NCBI GenBank assembly: GCA_045576355.1
Contig: JAZNGG010000043.1
Location: 1 to 64,000, forward strand
Direction of reading: 5' to 3'
DNA from: Liminaster sp045576355
GTDB taxonomy: Bacteria; Bacteroidota; Bacteroidia; Bacteroidales; UBA3663
DNA: 64,000 nucleotides
Shown here piece by piece: positions 1 to 8,660 of this stretch. A model generated the notes under the pieces. The model did no database searches and was not told the origin of the DNA. It saw only the letters and a program-made list of their open reading frames with translations. Both the position numbers and the translations under genes were made by a program. The number at the start of each line of letters is the position of its first letter. Position 1 is the stretch's first letter.

Positions 1-245
1 TGATAAGCCTTGTTGATGCCTATTCTGATTTTATCCAACATTCTGTTGGTTTCTTGTGCAACAATGCTTCTTCCCGACATTCTGCCGAGATTGACATTCC
101 ACAACTTTTCCTCCACATCCAATTTGCAACTGAATTGGGAAATCTTGCCGTTTACGGTGATACGGCACATTACAGGTACAAGCCCGTTCTTCTTCGGGGC
201 ATTGCGTTTGAGATAGAATAATACTCTGAAAGTGCTTCAGCTCAT
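1..245 (-). pseudogene. Tyrosine recombinase (integrase) N-terminus, partial, with in-frame stop
   Basis: Reading leftwards from 236 the minus strand is open to the window edge. It encodes a typical arm-type DNA-binding N-terminus of Bacteroidetes tyrosine recombinases (STFRVLFYLKRNAPKKNG, later VPVMCRITVNGKISQFSCKL and EEKLWN). Proteins of this family usually begin with Met just before STF. Here the only ATG in frame before STF (243-245) is followed by AGC and then TGA (237-239), so the expected start is separated from the frame by a stop. The next in-frame ATG would remove about 23 residues of the conserved domain. The catalytic domain would lie left of the window. Either the gene is inactivated, translation starts at an unusual codon, or there is a sequence error. 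The element it would mobilise lies mainly outside the window. Confidence 0.7.
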
Positions 246-700
246 AACTCTGCTTTTTTGTTTGCGAAATTATTATTTGTAGAGTTGAGTGACGGTAGGC
301 AAAACACTGCATATCGGTGCAAAAGAATTAGCCGAAGCGAAACCGGAACGAAGATATGAGAAATTTCCCTATATTTGCATCCTAAATCGTCATACAGATA
401 TTGTTTTTCAATCTGTTAAGGCAATCGAAAAAACCTATTGAAATCAAGAATTAAAGTAACGGTATGGTAACGAAACTTTGTCATTTCTTGGCTTTTCATC
501 GGCATTTGATGGCATTGCAACATCTTGGCAAACACTGTTAAATCGCTAACAGATAACATTCTTTCCCCGTTTTCTCACTCACTTTCATTTCTTTGTCGTA
601 TCTTTGTCTCGGATTCTACATCTCTCGCATTGTGAATAATCGGAAACAATACTTTTTGTGGACAAAAAAAGAAAGACAAATCAAAAACATCAATAACCTT
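246..700. other. Gene-free stretch between the integrase and the TlpA-like gene
   Basis: No convincing gene is visible in these 455 bases; the short open frames have no recognisable protein character. By position this is where an end or attachment site of the integrase-bearing element could lie, but I find no clear direct repeat to mark it. A -7 box TATCTTTG at 599-606 probably serves the gene starting at 701. Confidence 0.4.
599..606 (+). promoter_or_regulatory. Putative -7 box for TlpA-like lipoprotein gene
   Basis: TATCTTTG matches the Bacteroidetes -7 consensus TAnnTTTG. No TTTG lies at the expected -33 spacing. It would give a leader of roughly 90 nt before the ATG at 701. Confidence 0.4.
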
Positions 701-1831
701 ATGAAAACAATCAGACTATTATTGACCCTGGTCACAGCAATCATAGTGGTAGCCTGTGCAAAGAGTGAGAACAAAGAGAAAGTTTACACATCATACGTCG
801 TGGAAGGCTATCTGCCAGACTCATCATGTCATGGCGAAAGAATCTATTTACAACGCTACACCGACGACAAAAGTATAAACACAACCCGTATTCAGGGGAA
901 TCGCTTTACCTTTACCGGTGTGGCTAATACCGCCGAGTTTTGTTATATCAATATCAACAGACGTCTCAGAAACCAGCTTATCGTGGAGAACGGACACATC
1001 AAGATTGAGATGAAGTATGTGCAATTAAGGAGAAAACAACCTTTTGCTACAGGCACACCAGGCAATAAAGAACTCACCCATATAAATACCCTACAAATGC
1101 AACAAGTGAAAGAGTCTTCAAAAATAATGGACAGCCTACGCACACTCTATCCAGACAAAGAAGAGCTTTTCAAAATGGCGCAACCCAAAATCAAGGCTTT
1201 AGAACAAAGAATCGTCCAACAAGGTAAAGAGTTATTTGCCAAACACCGCAATAGCGCTATCGCTATATCTCTTTTTCAATCTTTATTTTATCATGTAATG
1301 AGCGAAGACGACAAGATGACCGTTATCGAATCATTGACCCCTCGTTTACGAAACACTCGTTTTGTAGAAAACGAGGTGACAAAAATCAACAATGCAAAAA
1401 AGATTGCAATCGGAACACAATTTAAAGATTTCCAAGGAACAGATCTCAAGGGTAACCCCTCTAAGTTATCCGATTATGTAGGCAAAGGTAATTACGTCCT
1501 CGTGGACTTTTGGGCTTCGTGGTGCGGACCTTGCCGTGCAGAAAGCCCAAACATAAAAGCGATACATGAAAAATATAACGGGAAAGGACTCATCGTCTTG
1601 GGTATCTGCGTCAATGACAAAATTGAAAACACCAAGGCAGCCATTAAAGATGACAACATCACTTGGGCACAACTTGTGGACTCTGAGAGAAAGGCAATGC
1701 CTCTATATGGTCTAAACGCAATCCCTCGGATAATACTCTTCAGCCCCGATGGTAAAATCCTCGAGAACAAACTCCGAGGAAAAGAGATGATACTGAAAGT
1801 GAAAGAGTATATGGAGAGTGAAAAACAATAA
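701..1831 (+). CDS. TlpA-like thiol-disulfide oxidoreductase lipoprotein (DUF4369 + thioredoxin domain)
   Basis: A 376-residue protein. The frame stays open upstream to a TTG at 593, but the ATG at 701 gives a clean lipoprotein signal (MKTIRLLLTLV...VVAC, Cys19 as the lipid anchor). Residues ~28-110 resemble the DUF4369 beta domain often found in front of thioredoxins in Bacteroidetes. The C-terminal ~140 residues are an AhpC/TSA-Redoxin fold with the active site WASWCGPC near residue 270 and a cis-Pro region (LNAIPRIILFSPDG). Family knowledge places such proteins in the envelope, where they reduce or exchange disulfides in exported proteins; the exact partner is unknown. It is a single-gene unit convergent with uvrC. 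Confidence 0.85.
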   Translation: MKTIRLLLTLVTAIIVVACAKSENKEKVYTSYVVEGYLPDSSCHGERIYLQRYTDDKSINTTRIQGNRFTFTGVANTAEFCYININRRLRNQLIVENGHIKIEMKYVQLRRKQPFATGTPGNKELTHINTLQMQQVKESSKIMDSLRTLYPDKEELFKMAQPKIKALEQRIVQQGKELFAKHRNSAIAISLFQSLFYHVMSEDDKMTVIESLTPRLRNTRFVENEVTKINNAKKIAIGTQFKDFQGTDLKGNPSKLSDYVGKGNYVLVDFWASWCGPCRAESPNIKAIHEKYNGKGLIVLGICVNDKIENTKAAIKDDNITWAQLVDSERKAMPLYGLNAIPRIILFSPDGKILENKLRGKEMILKVKEYMESEKQ

Positions 1832-1871
1832 TACTTCGGACAACACTTAATGATAACCAAAAGTATATCAG

Positions 1872-3770
1872 TTACTTAGATCGATTAAAATACTCCTCCA
1901 ACAACTTTGCTTTAGCCTTTCCGACGATAGAAATTATCTGTTCCGGAGAGGCTTCTTTTATTCTCTTTACACTCTTTAATTCGCTGAGCAACAACTGTTT
2001 AGTTTGAGGTCCTATCCCTTTTATGTCGTCTAATTCAGACTTGACTTGACTCTTGCTCCGTTTTAAGCGATGAAAAGTTATGGCAAAACGATGCACTTCA
2101 TCCTGTATTCTCTCTAAAAGATGAAACAAATTAGAGCCTACCTTAACATCGACGGCTTGTGGCGGATCACCGAAAAGCATCTGTCGGGTCCTGTGTCGTC
2201 CATCTTTAACCAGTCCTCCCACCGGAATCTGTAACCTCGTTCTTATCTCTACAAGACGTTCCTCTGAGATTTCACCTCGGATATGGGCAGACACATATTG
2301 ACCCATAAGATCAGAGAGAGCCTCACGGATCACTCCCATCTGACCGACACCTCCATCCGCCAAAATAAGATCTGGCATCTCGTCTGACTCATCAATGAGA
2401 CGTCTATAACGTCTCATCACAACCTCATGCATTGAGGCATAATCATCGGGACCGGTTACTGTCTTGATATTGTATTTTCTATATTTACTCTTATCCGGTT
2501 TGCCATTGACAAAAACCACGCAAGCTGCCACAGGATCACTACCGGATAGATTAGAGTTATCAAAACTTTCAATCCGACGCGGCAAGTTATCCAACCCCAA
2601 CTGTGACTGTATCTCCATCAACAGACGAGTATTTCGTTGCTCCGGATTGAGTTTGTCAGCCTGCTTGATCTGCTCAATCTTATATTGTTTCAGATTCTTT
2701 TCTGCCAGTTCGAGTAACTTACGCTTATCTCCTCGTTGTGGGACAGTGCACAAGACATCTTCCGGCACAACAGATGGTTCGAAGGGTACAATAATCTCTA
2801 CAGAACGACTTTCAAAACGCTCTCGCATCTCTGCAATACCCAATGCCAAAATATCAGCTCTATCCTCCTCGATCTGTTTTTTATATTCGATGGTATAACT
2901 CTGCACAATCGCCCCATTGATCAAATGAAAATAGGAAATGGCCACCTGATTCCCCTCTTCTTCATAAGCAAAAATATCAACATTACTGATTGAGGCCGGA
3001 ACAATATTACTTTTAACACGATAGTTTTCTATCACCTTATATTTCTGTTTAAGCCGCTCCGCCTCCTCAAAATTGAGCGCCTCTGCATGCTGCATCATCA
3101 ACTGATAAACCTGCTTACAAAGTTCCTGAGTATGCCCCCTCAAAATCTGCTTGATCTCCTCAATGTCGTTAAGATACTCCGATTCCTTGATCGCCCCAAC
3201 ACAGGGGCCCATACATTTATCGATATGGTATTTGAGACAGACTTTATAATTCTTCTCGGTGATCATCGTCGGTTGCAGATTCAACGAACAAGTACGCACT
3301 TTATAGATACGTTGAAACATCTCAATCAACACCTTTGCCACAGATATATTGGTATAAGGTCCAAAATAGGAAGACCCATCCTTCACCATATTTCGGGTCA
3401 TAAAGACACGAGGGAAAGCCTCATTACGGACGCAGATCCAAGGATAAGTTTTCCCATCTTTGAGCAAGACATTATACTTCGGTTGATGCTGTTTGATCAT
3501 TCTGTTTTCAAGATTCAAAGCATCATTTTCCGTATTTACAACCACATATTTCAGGTCATAGATCTGGCTCACCAAACGAGCTGTTCGAGGCGACTCGTGC
3601 TCTTTTGTAAAGTAACTCGAGACTCGGCGCTTCAGGTTCTTTGCCTTCCCGACATAGATAATAACCCCCGCCTTATCATAATAACGATAGACTCCGGGAC
3701 ACTCGGGCATAACAGAAATTATGCTCTTTATGTAATCTAATCTTGGATTTGCCTTTGCCTGAACAGCCAT
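1872..3770 (-). CDS. uvrC: Excinuclease ABC subunit C
   Basis: 632 residues, close to the usual UvrC size. It makes the dual incisions of nucleotide excision repair after UvrA/UvrB mark the lesion. Visible parts in order: GIY-YIG nuclease domain at ~22-100 (GVYRYYDKAGVIIYVGKAKN) for the 3' incision; a Cys-rich stretch (CLKYHIDKCMGPCVG); the UVR coiled motif near 220-245 (ALNFEEAERLKQKY) for UvrB contact; the RNase H-like endonuclease domain for the 5' incision (IESFDNSNLSGSDPVAACVV, then LILADGGVGQ); and a C-terminal helix-hairpin-helix (LDDIKGIGPQTKQLLLSEL). It lies downstream of apt and mnmG in the same direction, with a 200-bp gap to apt that contains a parS-like site. Confidence 0.97.
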   Translation of the reverse strand: MAVQAKANPRLDYIKSIISVMPECPGVYRYYDKAGVIIYVGKAKNLKRRVSSYFTKEHESPRTARLVSQIYDLKYVVVNTENDALNLENRMIKQHQPKYNVLLKDGKTYPWICVRNEAFPRVFMTRNMVKDGSSYFGPYTNISVAKVLIEMFQRIYKVRTCSLNLQPTMITEKNYKVCLKYHIDKCMGPCVGAIKESEYLNDIEEIKQILRGHTQELCKQVYQLMMQHAEALNFEEAERLKQKYKVIENYRVKSNIVPASISNVDIFAYEEEGNQVAISYFHLINGAIVQSYTIEYKKQIEEDRADILALGIAEMRERFESRSVEIIVPFEPSVVPEDVLCTVPQRGDKRKLLELAEKNLKQYKIEQIKQADKLNPEQRNTRLLMEIQSQLGLDNLPRRIESFDNSNLSGSDPVAACVVFVNGKPDKSKYRKYNIKTVTGPDDYASMHEVVMRRYRRLIDESDEMPDLILADGGVGQMGVIREALSDLMGQYVSAHIRGEISEERLVEIRTRLQIPVGGLVKDGRHRTRQMLFGDPPQAVDVKVGSNLFHLLERIQDEVHRFAITFHRLKRSKSQVKSELDDIKGIGPQTKQLLLSELKSVKRIKEASPEQIISIVGKAKAKLLEEYFNRSK

Positions 3771-3869
3771 TCTTCTTTCCTATTTTAGACAGAAAAAGGA
3801 GAGACAACCCACACACAACTGCGTAAATTTATCTCTCCCTAATCAATAAGTTTAATATTTAAACAAATA

Positions 3870-3885
3870 TGTTCCACATGAAACA
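3870..3885. promoter_or_regulatory. parS-like ParB binding site 1
   Basis: TGTTCCACATGAAACA differs at one position (A for G in the centre) from the well-known parS forms TGTTCCACGTGAAACA and TGTTTCACGTGAAACA. It sits in the noncoding gap between uvrC and apt. A second, better match lies 767 bp away at 4637. See the parS finding. Confidence 0.65.
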
Positions 3886-3971
3886 ATCTCTTTTCTCCTC
3901 CATAATTGATCTTTTAAAAGAGACTTATACTCTTCACAGAAGTTAGAATTTTAAGAGAGAAAAGGATCAAC

Positions 3972-4496
3972 TTAATACTTCACCAAAGCATCTACTTGAA
4001 CATCTGCCGGAAATATATCTCGACCCTTAAGATCTTCCAACTCTACTATAAAGTTGATATAAACTGTCTTTATACCACACTTCTTCACCAAGTCATAAGC
4101 AGCCTTCATCGTACCACCGGTGGCTAAAAGATCATCGTGAATCAACACAACATCATCAGGAGAAAGAGCATCTTTATGTATCTCTATCTTATCTACGCCA
4201 TACTCTTTTTCATACTCTTGACAATAAGTATCAGCCGGCAATTTACCCGGCTTGCGAATCGTAACAAAGCCAGCTCCGATGTTATTTGCCACGACAGGAC
4301 CCATAATAAATCCACGAGACTCGATGCCTAAAACCTTTGTAATACCCTTGTCTTGATACATCTCAGTCATAGACTTTGCCAACTCATGTAAGCACTCTGC
4401 ATTCTTAAAAACAGTAGTAATGTCGCGAAAAATAATCCCTTTCTTCGGAAAATCTGGGATTGTACGCATGTGTTCTTTGATAAGATCAATGTTCAT
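3972..4496 (-). CDS. apt: Adenine phosphoribosyltransferase
   Basis: 174 residues, the normal APRT length. It converts adenine plus PRPP to AMP in purine salvage. The PRPP-binding motif is VVLIHDDLLATGGTMKAA, near residues 115-132, and the N-terminal IPDFPKKGIIFRDITTVF is diagnostic of APRT rather than other type I PRTases. GIESRGFIMG forms the conserved flexible-loop region. It is a soluble homodimer by family knowledge. It lies between mnmG and uvrC on the same strand, and both flanking gaps hold parS-like sequences, so it may be transcribed from its own promoter. Confidence 0.97.
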   Translation of the reverse strand: MNIDLIKEHMRTIPDFPKKGIIFRDITTVFKNAECLHELAKSMTEMYQDKGITKVLGIESRGFIMGPVVANNIGAGFVTIRKPGKLPADTYCQEYEKEYGVDKIEIHKDALSPDDVVLIHDDLLATGGTMKAAYDLVKKCGIKTVYINFIVELEDLKGRDIFPADVQVDALVKY

Positions 4497-4636
4497 AATA
4501 GTATATGTTTAAAGTTGTTTTATAGTAGCCATACTGTTTATATTACTTATAACTTTGCCAAATTTAAGCTAAAATACAGATTCAAAAATAGGACAGAAAT
4601 AGGACAAATTAGCCGAATTAAGCAAAAAAACAAAAC

Positions 4637-4652
4637 AGTTTCACGTGAAACA
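4637..4652. promoter_or_regulatory. parS-like ParB binding site 2
   Basis: AGTTTCACGTGAAACA contains the full 14-bp palindrome GTTTCACGTGAAAC and differs from the parS consensus TGTTTCACGTGAAACA only in the first base. It lies in the noncoding gap between apt and mnmG, just beyond the mnmG stop codon. Confidence 0.8.
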
Positions 4653-4660
4653 CATCTCAT

Positions 4661-6562
4661 TTATCTTCCCAGCAAAACCAGCAAGATATTGATATCACTG
4701 GGAGAAACACCCGGTATTCGCGATGCTTGTCCAACCGTTGCCGGTTTAATTTTCGAAAGTTTCTGTCTCGCCTCTATTGTCAATTGGTGTAAAGAGTTAT
4801 AATCTATCGAGTCTGAAAGATGAATGTTTTCTAAGCGAGCAATCTTGTTTGCAATAAGCCGTTCACGCTCAATATATCCCGCATACTTTATCTGTATCTC
4901 AGTTGCCTCAACAATCTCCTCTCGTCGATTTGGAATCTCCAAAATCAAAGCCTCTAACTCGGGTATCTCTGGCATGAGTTTCATAATACTCAACTCCGGA
5001 CGATTGACTAAAGCTTTCAACTTGCAACCCTCCTTGAGGGGGGCTGAACCCAAGCGCTCCAATACCTCATTAAAAGAGAGTCGGATAGAAAACTCCTGAC
5101 AAAACAAAAGGAGTTTCTCGATCCATTCGCGTTTCTCCACCATAAGATCATAACGCTCACGTGTAGCGAGACCCAAATGATAAGCCTTTTCCGTAAGACG
5201 CATATCGGCATCATCTTGACGAAGCAGGATGCGATATTCCGCACGAGAAGTAAACATGCGATAAGGTTCATCTACACCCTTTGTCACCAGATCATCTATC
5301 AAAACACCTATATAAGCCTCATCGCGACTCAAAACAAAACTCTCCTCTCCTCTCGTTTTAAGACAAGCATTCACTCCTGCAACCAACCCTTGACCAGCAG
5401 CCTCCTCATAACCGGTTGTACCATTGACCTGACCGGCAAAAAAGAGTCCGCTTACCAATTTGGTCTCTAATGTATGATGCAATTGTGTAGGATCAAAAAA
5501 GTCATATTCGATGGCATAACCGGGACGATACATCTCCGCATGCGCCAAAGCCGGAATCTGTCTTAATGCCTCAAATTGAACATCAATCGGGAGCGAAGAA
5601 GAGAATCCGTTAAGATAATATTCTTGCGTATCTGCACCTTCAGGTTCAAGGAAAAGCAAGTGTTTATCTTTATCTGGGAAAGTGACAATCTTCGTCTCTA
5701 TACTGGGACAGTAACGAGGCCCAATGCTCTGAATTTGTCCGTTATAAAGAGGTGAGTCAGGAAGCCCCTTGCGCAAAATCTCATGTACCTTTTCATTCGT
5801 ATAGATCGTCCAGCATGGGAGTTGGGGCAATTCACGATGTGCCTCATAATCAAGATAAGAAAACTTATGGAAATCCACCTCTCCCTCTTGTCGTTCTGCC
5901 AAAGAAAAATCAATTGTTCGCCCATCCAGTCGAACAGGAGTTCCTGTCTTCATACGATCAGTCTCAAAACCGATCTCCTTCAGTTGTTCAGTAAGACCAT
6001 AGCTTGCCGGCTCAGAAATACGACCACCGGGCATCTGTATTCGTCCTATATGCATCAGTCCATTAAGAAACGTTCCGGCAGTCAACACCACAGACTTCGC
6101 CTCAAAACGAACTCCCATTTCCGTCTCTACACCCGCAACAGCGCGACGGGTCACACCTTGCTCATCCTGCACTTCCTCAAAAAGAAAGCGCACAGCCGAG
6201 TCTTGCCAGATTCGCAGATTAGGAGTATTTTCGAGAATCTGACGCCAAGCCCAAATGAATCGTCCACGATCAGACTGTGAACGAGGACTCCACATGGCCG
6301 GACCTTTACTGCGATTGAGCATCCTAAACTGAATGGAAGTTCTATCTGTCACAATACCCATCTGACCACCTAAAGCATCTATCTCCCTAACAATCTGCCC
6401 TTTAGCAATTCCACCAACGGCAGGATTGCAACTCATCTGACCGATTTTATTCATGTCCATCGTTATCAGACAGGTACGCGCACCCATCTGTGCTGCAGCA
6501 TGAGCTGCTTCACATCCGGCATGACCTGCCCCGATGACCAAAACATCAAACTTAAATATCAT
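4661..6562 (-). CDS. mnmG: tRNA uridine-5-carboxymethylaminomethyl modification enzyme, FAD subunit
   Basis: 633 residues, the standard MnmG (GidA) length. With MnmE it installs the (carboxymethyl)aminomethyl group on U34 of several tRNAs, using FAD, NADH and methylene-THF. The N-terminal dinucleotide-binding fingerprint is DVLVIGAGHAGCEAAHAAA. MSCNPAVGGIAKGQIVREIDALGG and the GTFLNGLMHIG segment are signature blocks, and the C-terminal helical MnmE/tRNA-binding domain ends INILLVLLGR. The gene is often close to oriC in bacteria, which fits the parS sites beside it and the candidate origin 15 kb to the right. Confidence 0.98.
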   Translation of the reverse strand: MIFKFDVLVIGAGHAGCEAAHAAAQMGARTCLITMDMNKIGQMSCNPAVGGIAKGQIVREIDALGGQMGIVTDRTSIQFRMLNRSKGPAMWSPRSQSDRGRFIWAWRQILENTPNLRIWQDSAVRFLFEEVQDEQGVTRRAVAGVETEMGVRFEAKSVVLTAGTFLNGLMHIGRIQMPGGRISEPASYGLTEQLKEIGFETDRMKTGTPVRLDGRTIDFSLAERQEGEVDFHKFSYLDYEAHRELPQLPCWTIYTNEKVHEILRKGLPDSPLYNGQIQSIGPRYCPSIETKIVTFPDKDKHLLFLEPEGADTQEYYLNGFSSSLPIDVQFEALRQIPALAHAEMYRPGYAIEYDFFDPTQLHHTLETKLVSGLFFAGQVNGTTGYEEAAGQGLVAGVNACLKTRGEESFVLSRDEAYIGVLIDDLVTKGVDEPYRMFTSRAEYRILLRQDDADMRLTEKAYHLGLATRERYDLMVEKREWIEKLLLFCQEFSIRLSFNEVLERLGSAPLKEGCKLKALVNRPELSIMKLMPEIPELEALILEIPNRREEIVEATEIQIKYAGYIERERLIANKIARLENIHLSDSIDYNSLHQLTIEARQKLSKIKPATVGQASRIPGVSPSDINILLVLLGR

Positions 6563-6645
6563 TTACAATATAAATAACTATCTTGCAATCTGTTACAGCA
6601 ATATTTTAAGACCAAGCAGAGGTCATTACATAAGTCAGACACATT

Positions 6646-7071
6646 TCATTTCATTTCATCCCAAATGCGAAGAGCCTCATTCTCATGTCTCTCCATAATT
6701 TCCCGTTCACCGGGACCTTTGTCATCGATGCCACATAAATGCAAGACGCCATGGATAATCACTCGATGTAGCTCCGCGTCATACGATTGTCCAAATTGCT
6801 CTGCATTACTCCTCACCGTGTCCAAGCTGATAAACAAATCTCCGGAGACAAGATCACCTTCCGAATAATCAAAAGTGATAATATCAGTAAAATAATCATG
6901 TTGCAGATACTGACGATTAACCTCAAGGATCTTATCATCATTACAAAAGATATAAGAGATCTCCCCTACCCTCTTATGATGACGAGAGGCAACCTCTTTG
7001 ACCCAATCACGGATTAAAGTTCTAGCAATTTTAGGCATCTTAATGCCCTCGCTAAAAAAACGAACAGCCAT
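6646..7071 (-). CDS. ybeY: Endoribonuclease YbeY (rRNA maturation)
   Basis: 141 residues from the ATG at 7071 (MAVRFFSEGI); a longer frame upstream to 7101 has no family support. YbeY is a metal-dependent RNase that acts in 16S rRNA 3' maturation and ribosome quality control. The motif HRVIIHGVLHLCGIDDKG aligns with the zinc motif HGxLHLxGxDH. The first two His are present, and Asp stands where the third His normally is. The upstream block YLQHDYFTDIITFDYSEG is typical. It sits 83 bp downstream of mnmG's start, in the same direction. Confidence 0.93.
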   Translation of the reverse strand: MAVRFFSEGIKMPKIARTLIRDWVKEVASRHHKRVGEISYIFCNDDKILEVNRQYLQHDYFTDIITFDYSEGDLVSGDLFISLDTVRSNAEQFGQSYDAELHRVIIHGVLHLCGIDDKGPGEREIMERHENEALRIWDEMK

Positions 7072-7313
7072 AATGATAAGAATAAAATGAATACTCTGCA
7101 AAAACTATTCGCTTTTGCGTAGCAAAGATAACACAAGCGCAAGATATTTGCAAAGAATATACATAATTTTATTCCTACCAGACCCATAGAAATAGTTATA
7201 TGTTCCGGCAGGAGGAATGTCTAATATGTCTAATATATCTAAACAATGCTTGTCGAAAAGAAATTTCAATTAAATTTATGAGAAACTGCGTCTTGTTGGC
7301 TAATACTCTGCTG

Positions 7314-8660
7314 TCAATTGATTTTCCCGATCGCTTTGTTATATTCCATCCATCGGAGAAAGCGATTGATGCGGGCATCGATGAGTGTCTGTTGTGCTTG
7401 TAACCATAGTGCTTGCGCCTCCAGATGATCTGAGAGTGTCTCAGTACCCACTTTATATTGACTGCTGCTGACACGCAGATTCTCGACGGCTGAAGCTGTG
7501 GCTTTCTCTGCGAGACGTAATTCGAGAGCAGCTTCATCAAGGTTATTTGCAGACTGGGTTGCCTCCAATGTCATCAAGCCTAATTTGTCTGCTTCTTCTT
7601 CCTCGGCAAGACGATATTCCATCTGTGCCTGACGTATTTTATAACGAGATGGCAAGCCAAGAAGAGGAATGGAGACCTGCACTCCTGCTGTAAAGTTCCA
7701 TTGGTCAAGAAGATTATCTCCTGCCAATTTAAGTCCATGAATATATCCGTATTGACCCACAAGTCCCACACTGGGCAGCATCTCCACCTGTGCCATACGG
7801 ACTTTCAGTCCTATCGCCTCTTTCTGATCTGCCAACATCTGTACTTCCGGACGGGAAGAGATATCCACGGTGCCTGAAGGTTGTGAATAATCGGTCTCAG
7901 GGAGTTCTTCACTGACCTCAATCTTGGTGTCAAGTGGCAAACCCACGTAATGACAGAGGTTCATGGCAGCAAGGTTTGCGGCATTTTCTGCCCGACGCAT
8001 ATTTAGTTCACTTTCGTTGAGCTTAACTTCTATTTTGAGTAAATCATTGCGCGACTTTACTCCGTGATCTACCGCTTTTTGGACCATACGCTGCAATTCC
8101 ACCAGGAGTTTGTTATATACACCTGCAACTTTACTCATCTCCTCTGCCCGCACAAGGGCTGCGTATGCTCGTGTGGTTTCTACTACAACTTCAGACTCTA
8201 TGAGACGAAGGTTTTGACGAGCTACAGACTGCCCAACTTTTGAGAGTTTATAACCCGTAGAAATCTTACCTCCGGCATAAAGAGGCTGCATAAACTGAAT
8301 CGCTCCACCATAGAGCCAATCCACATCATAATCAAGATGAATGCCGGGAAAGTAAGCACCACCTCCGGTCGGAACACCATCGGCACCAACCACAGGCAAC
8401 ATACCTCCATCTACATCCAACGAACCATCTGCCGTGGAATAAATCCCCATACCGGTCAAGGAAATCTGTGGAAAGAAGTTATAGAAAGCCTCTTTTTTAC
8501 GATAATTGGCCAGGTCATTTTTATACAAGGAAGCTCCGATACGACTATTCGTTGTTTTGGCACGATCGATACAATCGGTAAGCGTGAGGCATTGCTGTGC
8601 CGGTAAGACAAAGGGATATATCAAGAGACAAATGAGTGTCAGCAGGCTAGATAGTTTCAT
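7314..8660 (-). CDS. TolC-family outer membrane efflux protein
   Basis: 448 residues with a Sec signal peptide (MKLSSLLTLICLLIYPFVLPAQQ). Two long helical repeats of the OEP type follow, with heptad-rich stretches (AAMNLCHYVGLPLDTKIEVSEE in the first half, ASAVENLRVSSSQYKVGTET in the second). It would form the trimeric outer-membrane channel of a tripartite pump. Its start overlaps the RND gene's stop by 4 bp (ATGA), and it is the last gene of the adaptor-pump-channel operon. The substrate cannot be read from sequence. Confidence 0.93.
   Translation of the reverse strand: MKLSSLLTLICLLIYPFVLPAQQCLTLTDCIDRAKTTNSRIGASLYKNDLANYRKKEAFYNFFPQISLTGMGIYSTADGSLDVDGGMLPVVGADGVPTGGGAYFPGIHLDYDVDWLYGGAIQFMQPLYAGGKISTGYKLSKVGQSVARQNLRLIESEVVVETTRAYAALVRAEEMSKVAGVYNKLLVELQRMVQKAVDHGVKSRNDLLKIEVKLNESELNMRRAENAANLAAMNLCHYVGLPLDTKIEVSEELPETDYSQPSGTVDISSRPEVQMLADQKEAIGLKVRMAQVEMLPSVGLVGQYGYIHGLKLAGDNLLDQWNFTAGVQVSIPLLGLPSRYKIRQAQMEYRLAEEEEADKLGLMTLEATQSANNLDEAALELRLAEKATASAVENLRVSSSQYKVGTETLSDHLEAQALWLQAQQTLIDARINRFLRWMEYNKAIGKIN

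Noticed and set aside
31..312. 93-codon minus-strand frame at the left edge
   Set aside because: The neighbouring frame encodes an unmistakable integrase N-terminus; this one is its shadow.
4497..4660. Origin of replication beside mnmG, the classical gidA-oriC position
   Set aside because: The gap has a parS site but no DnaA box; the 22-kb region fits far better.
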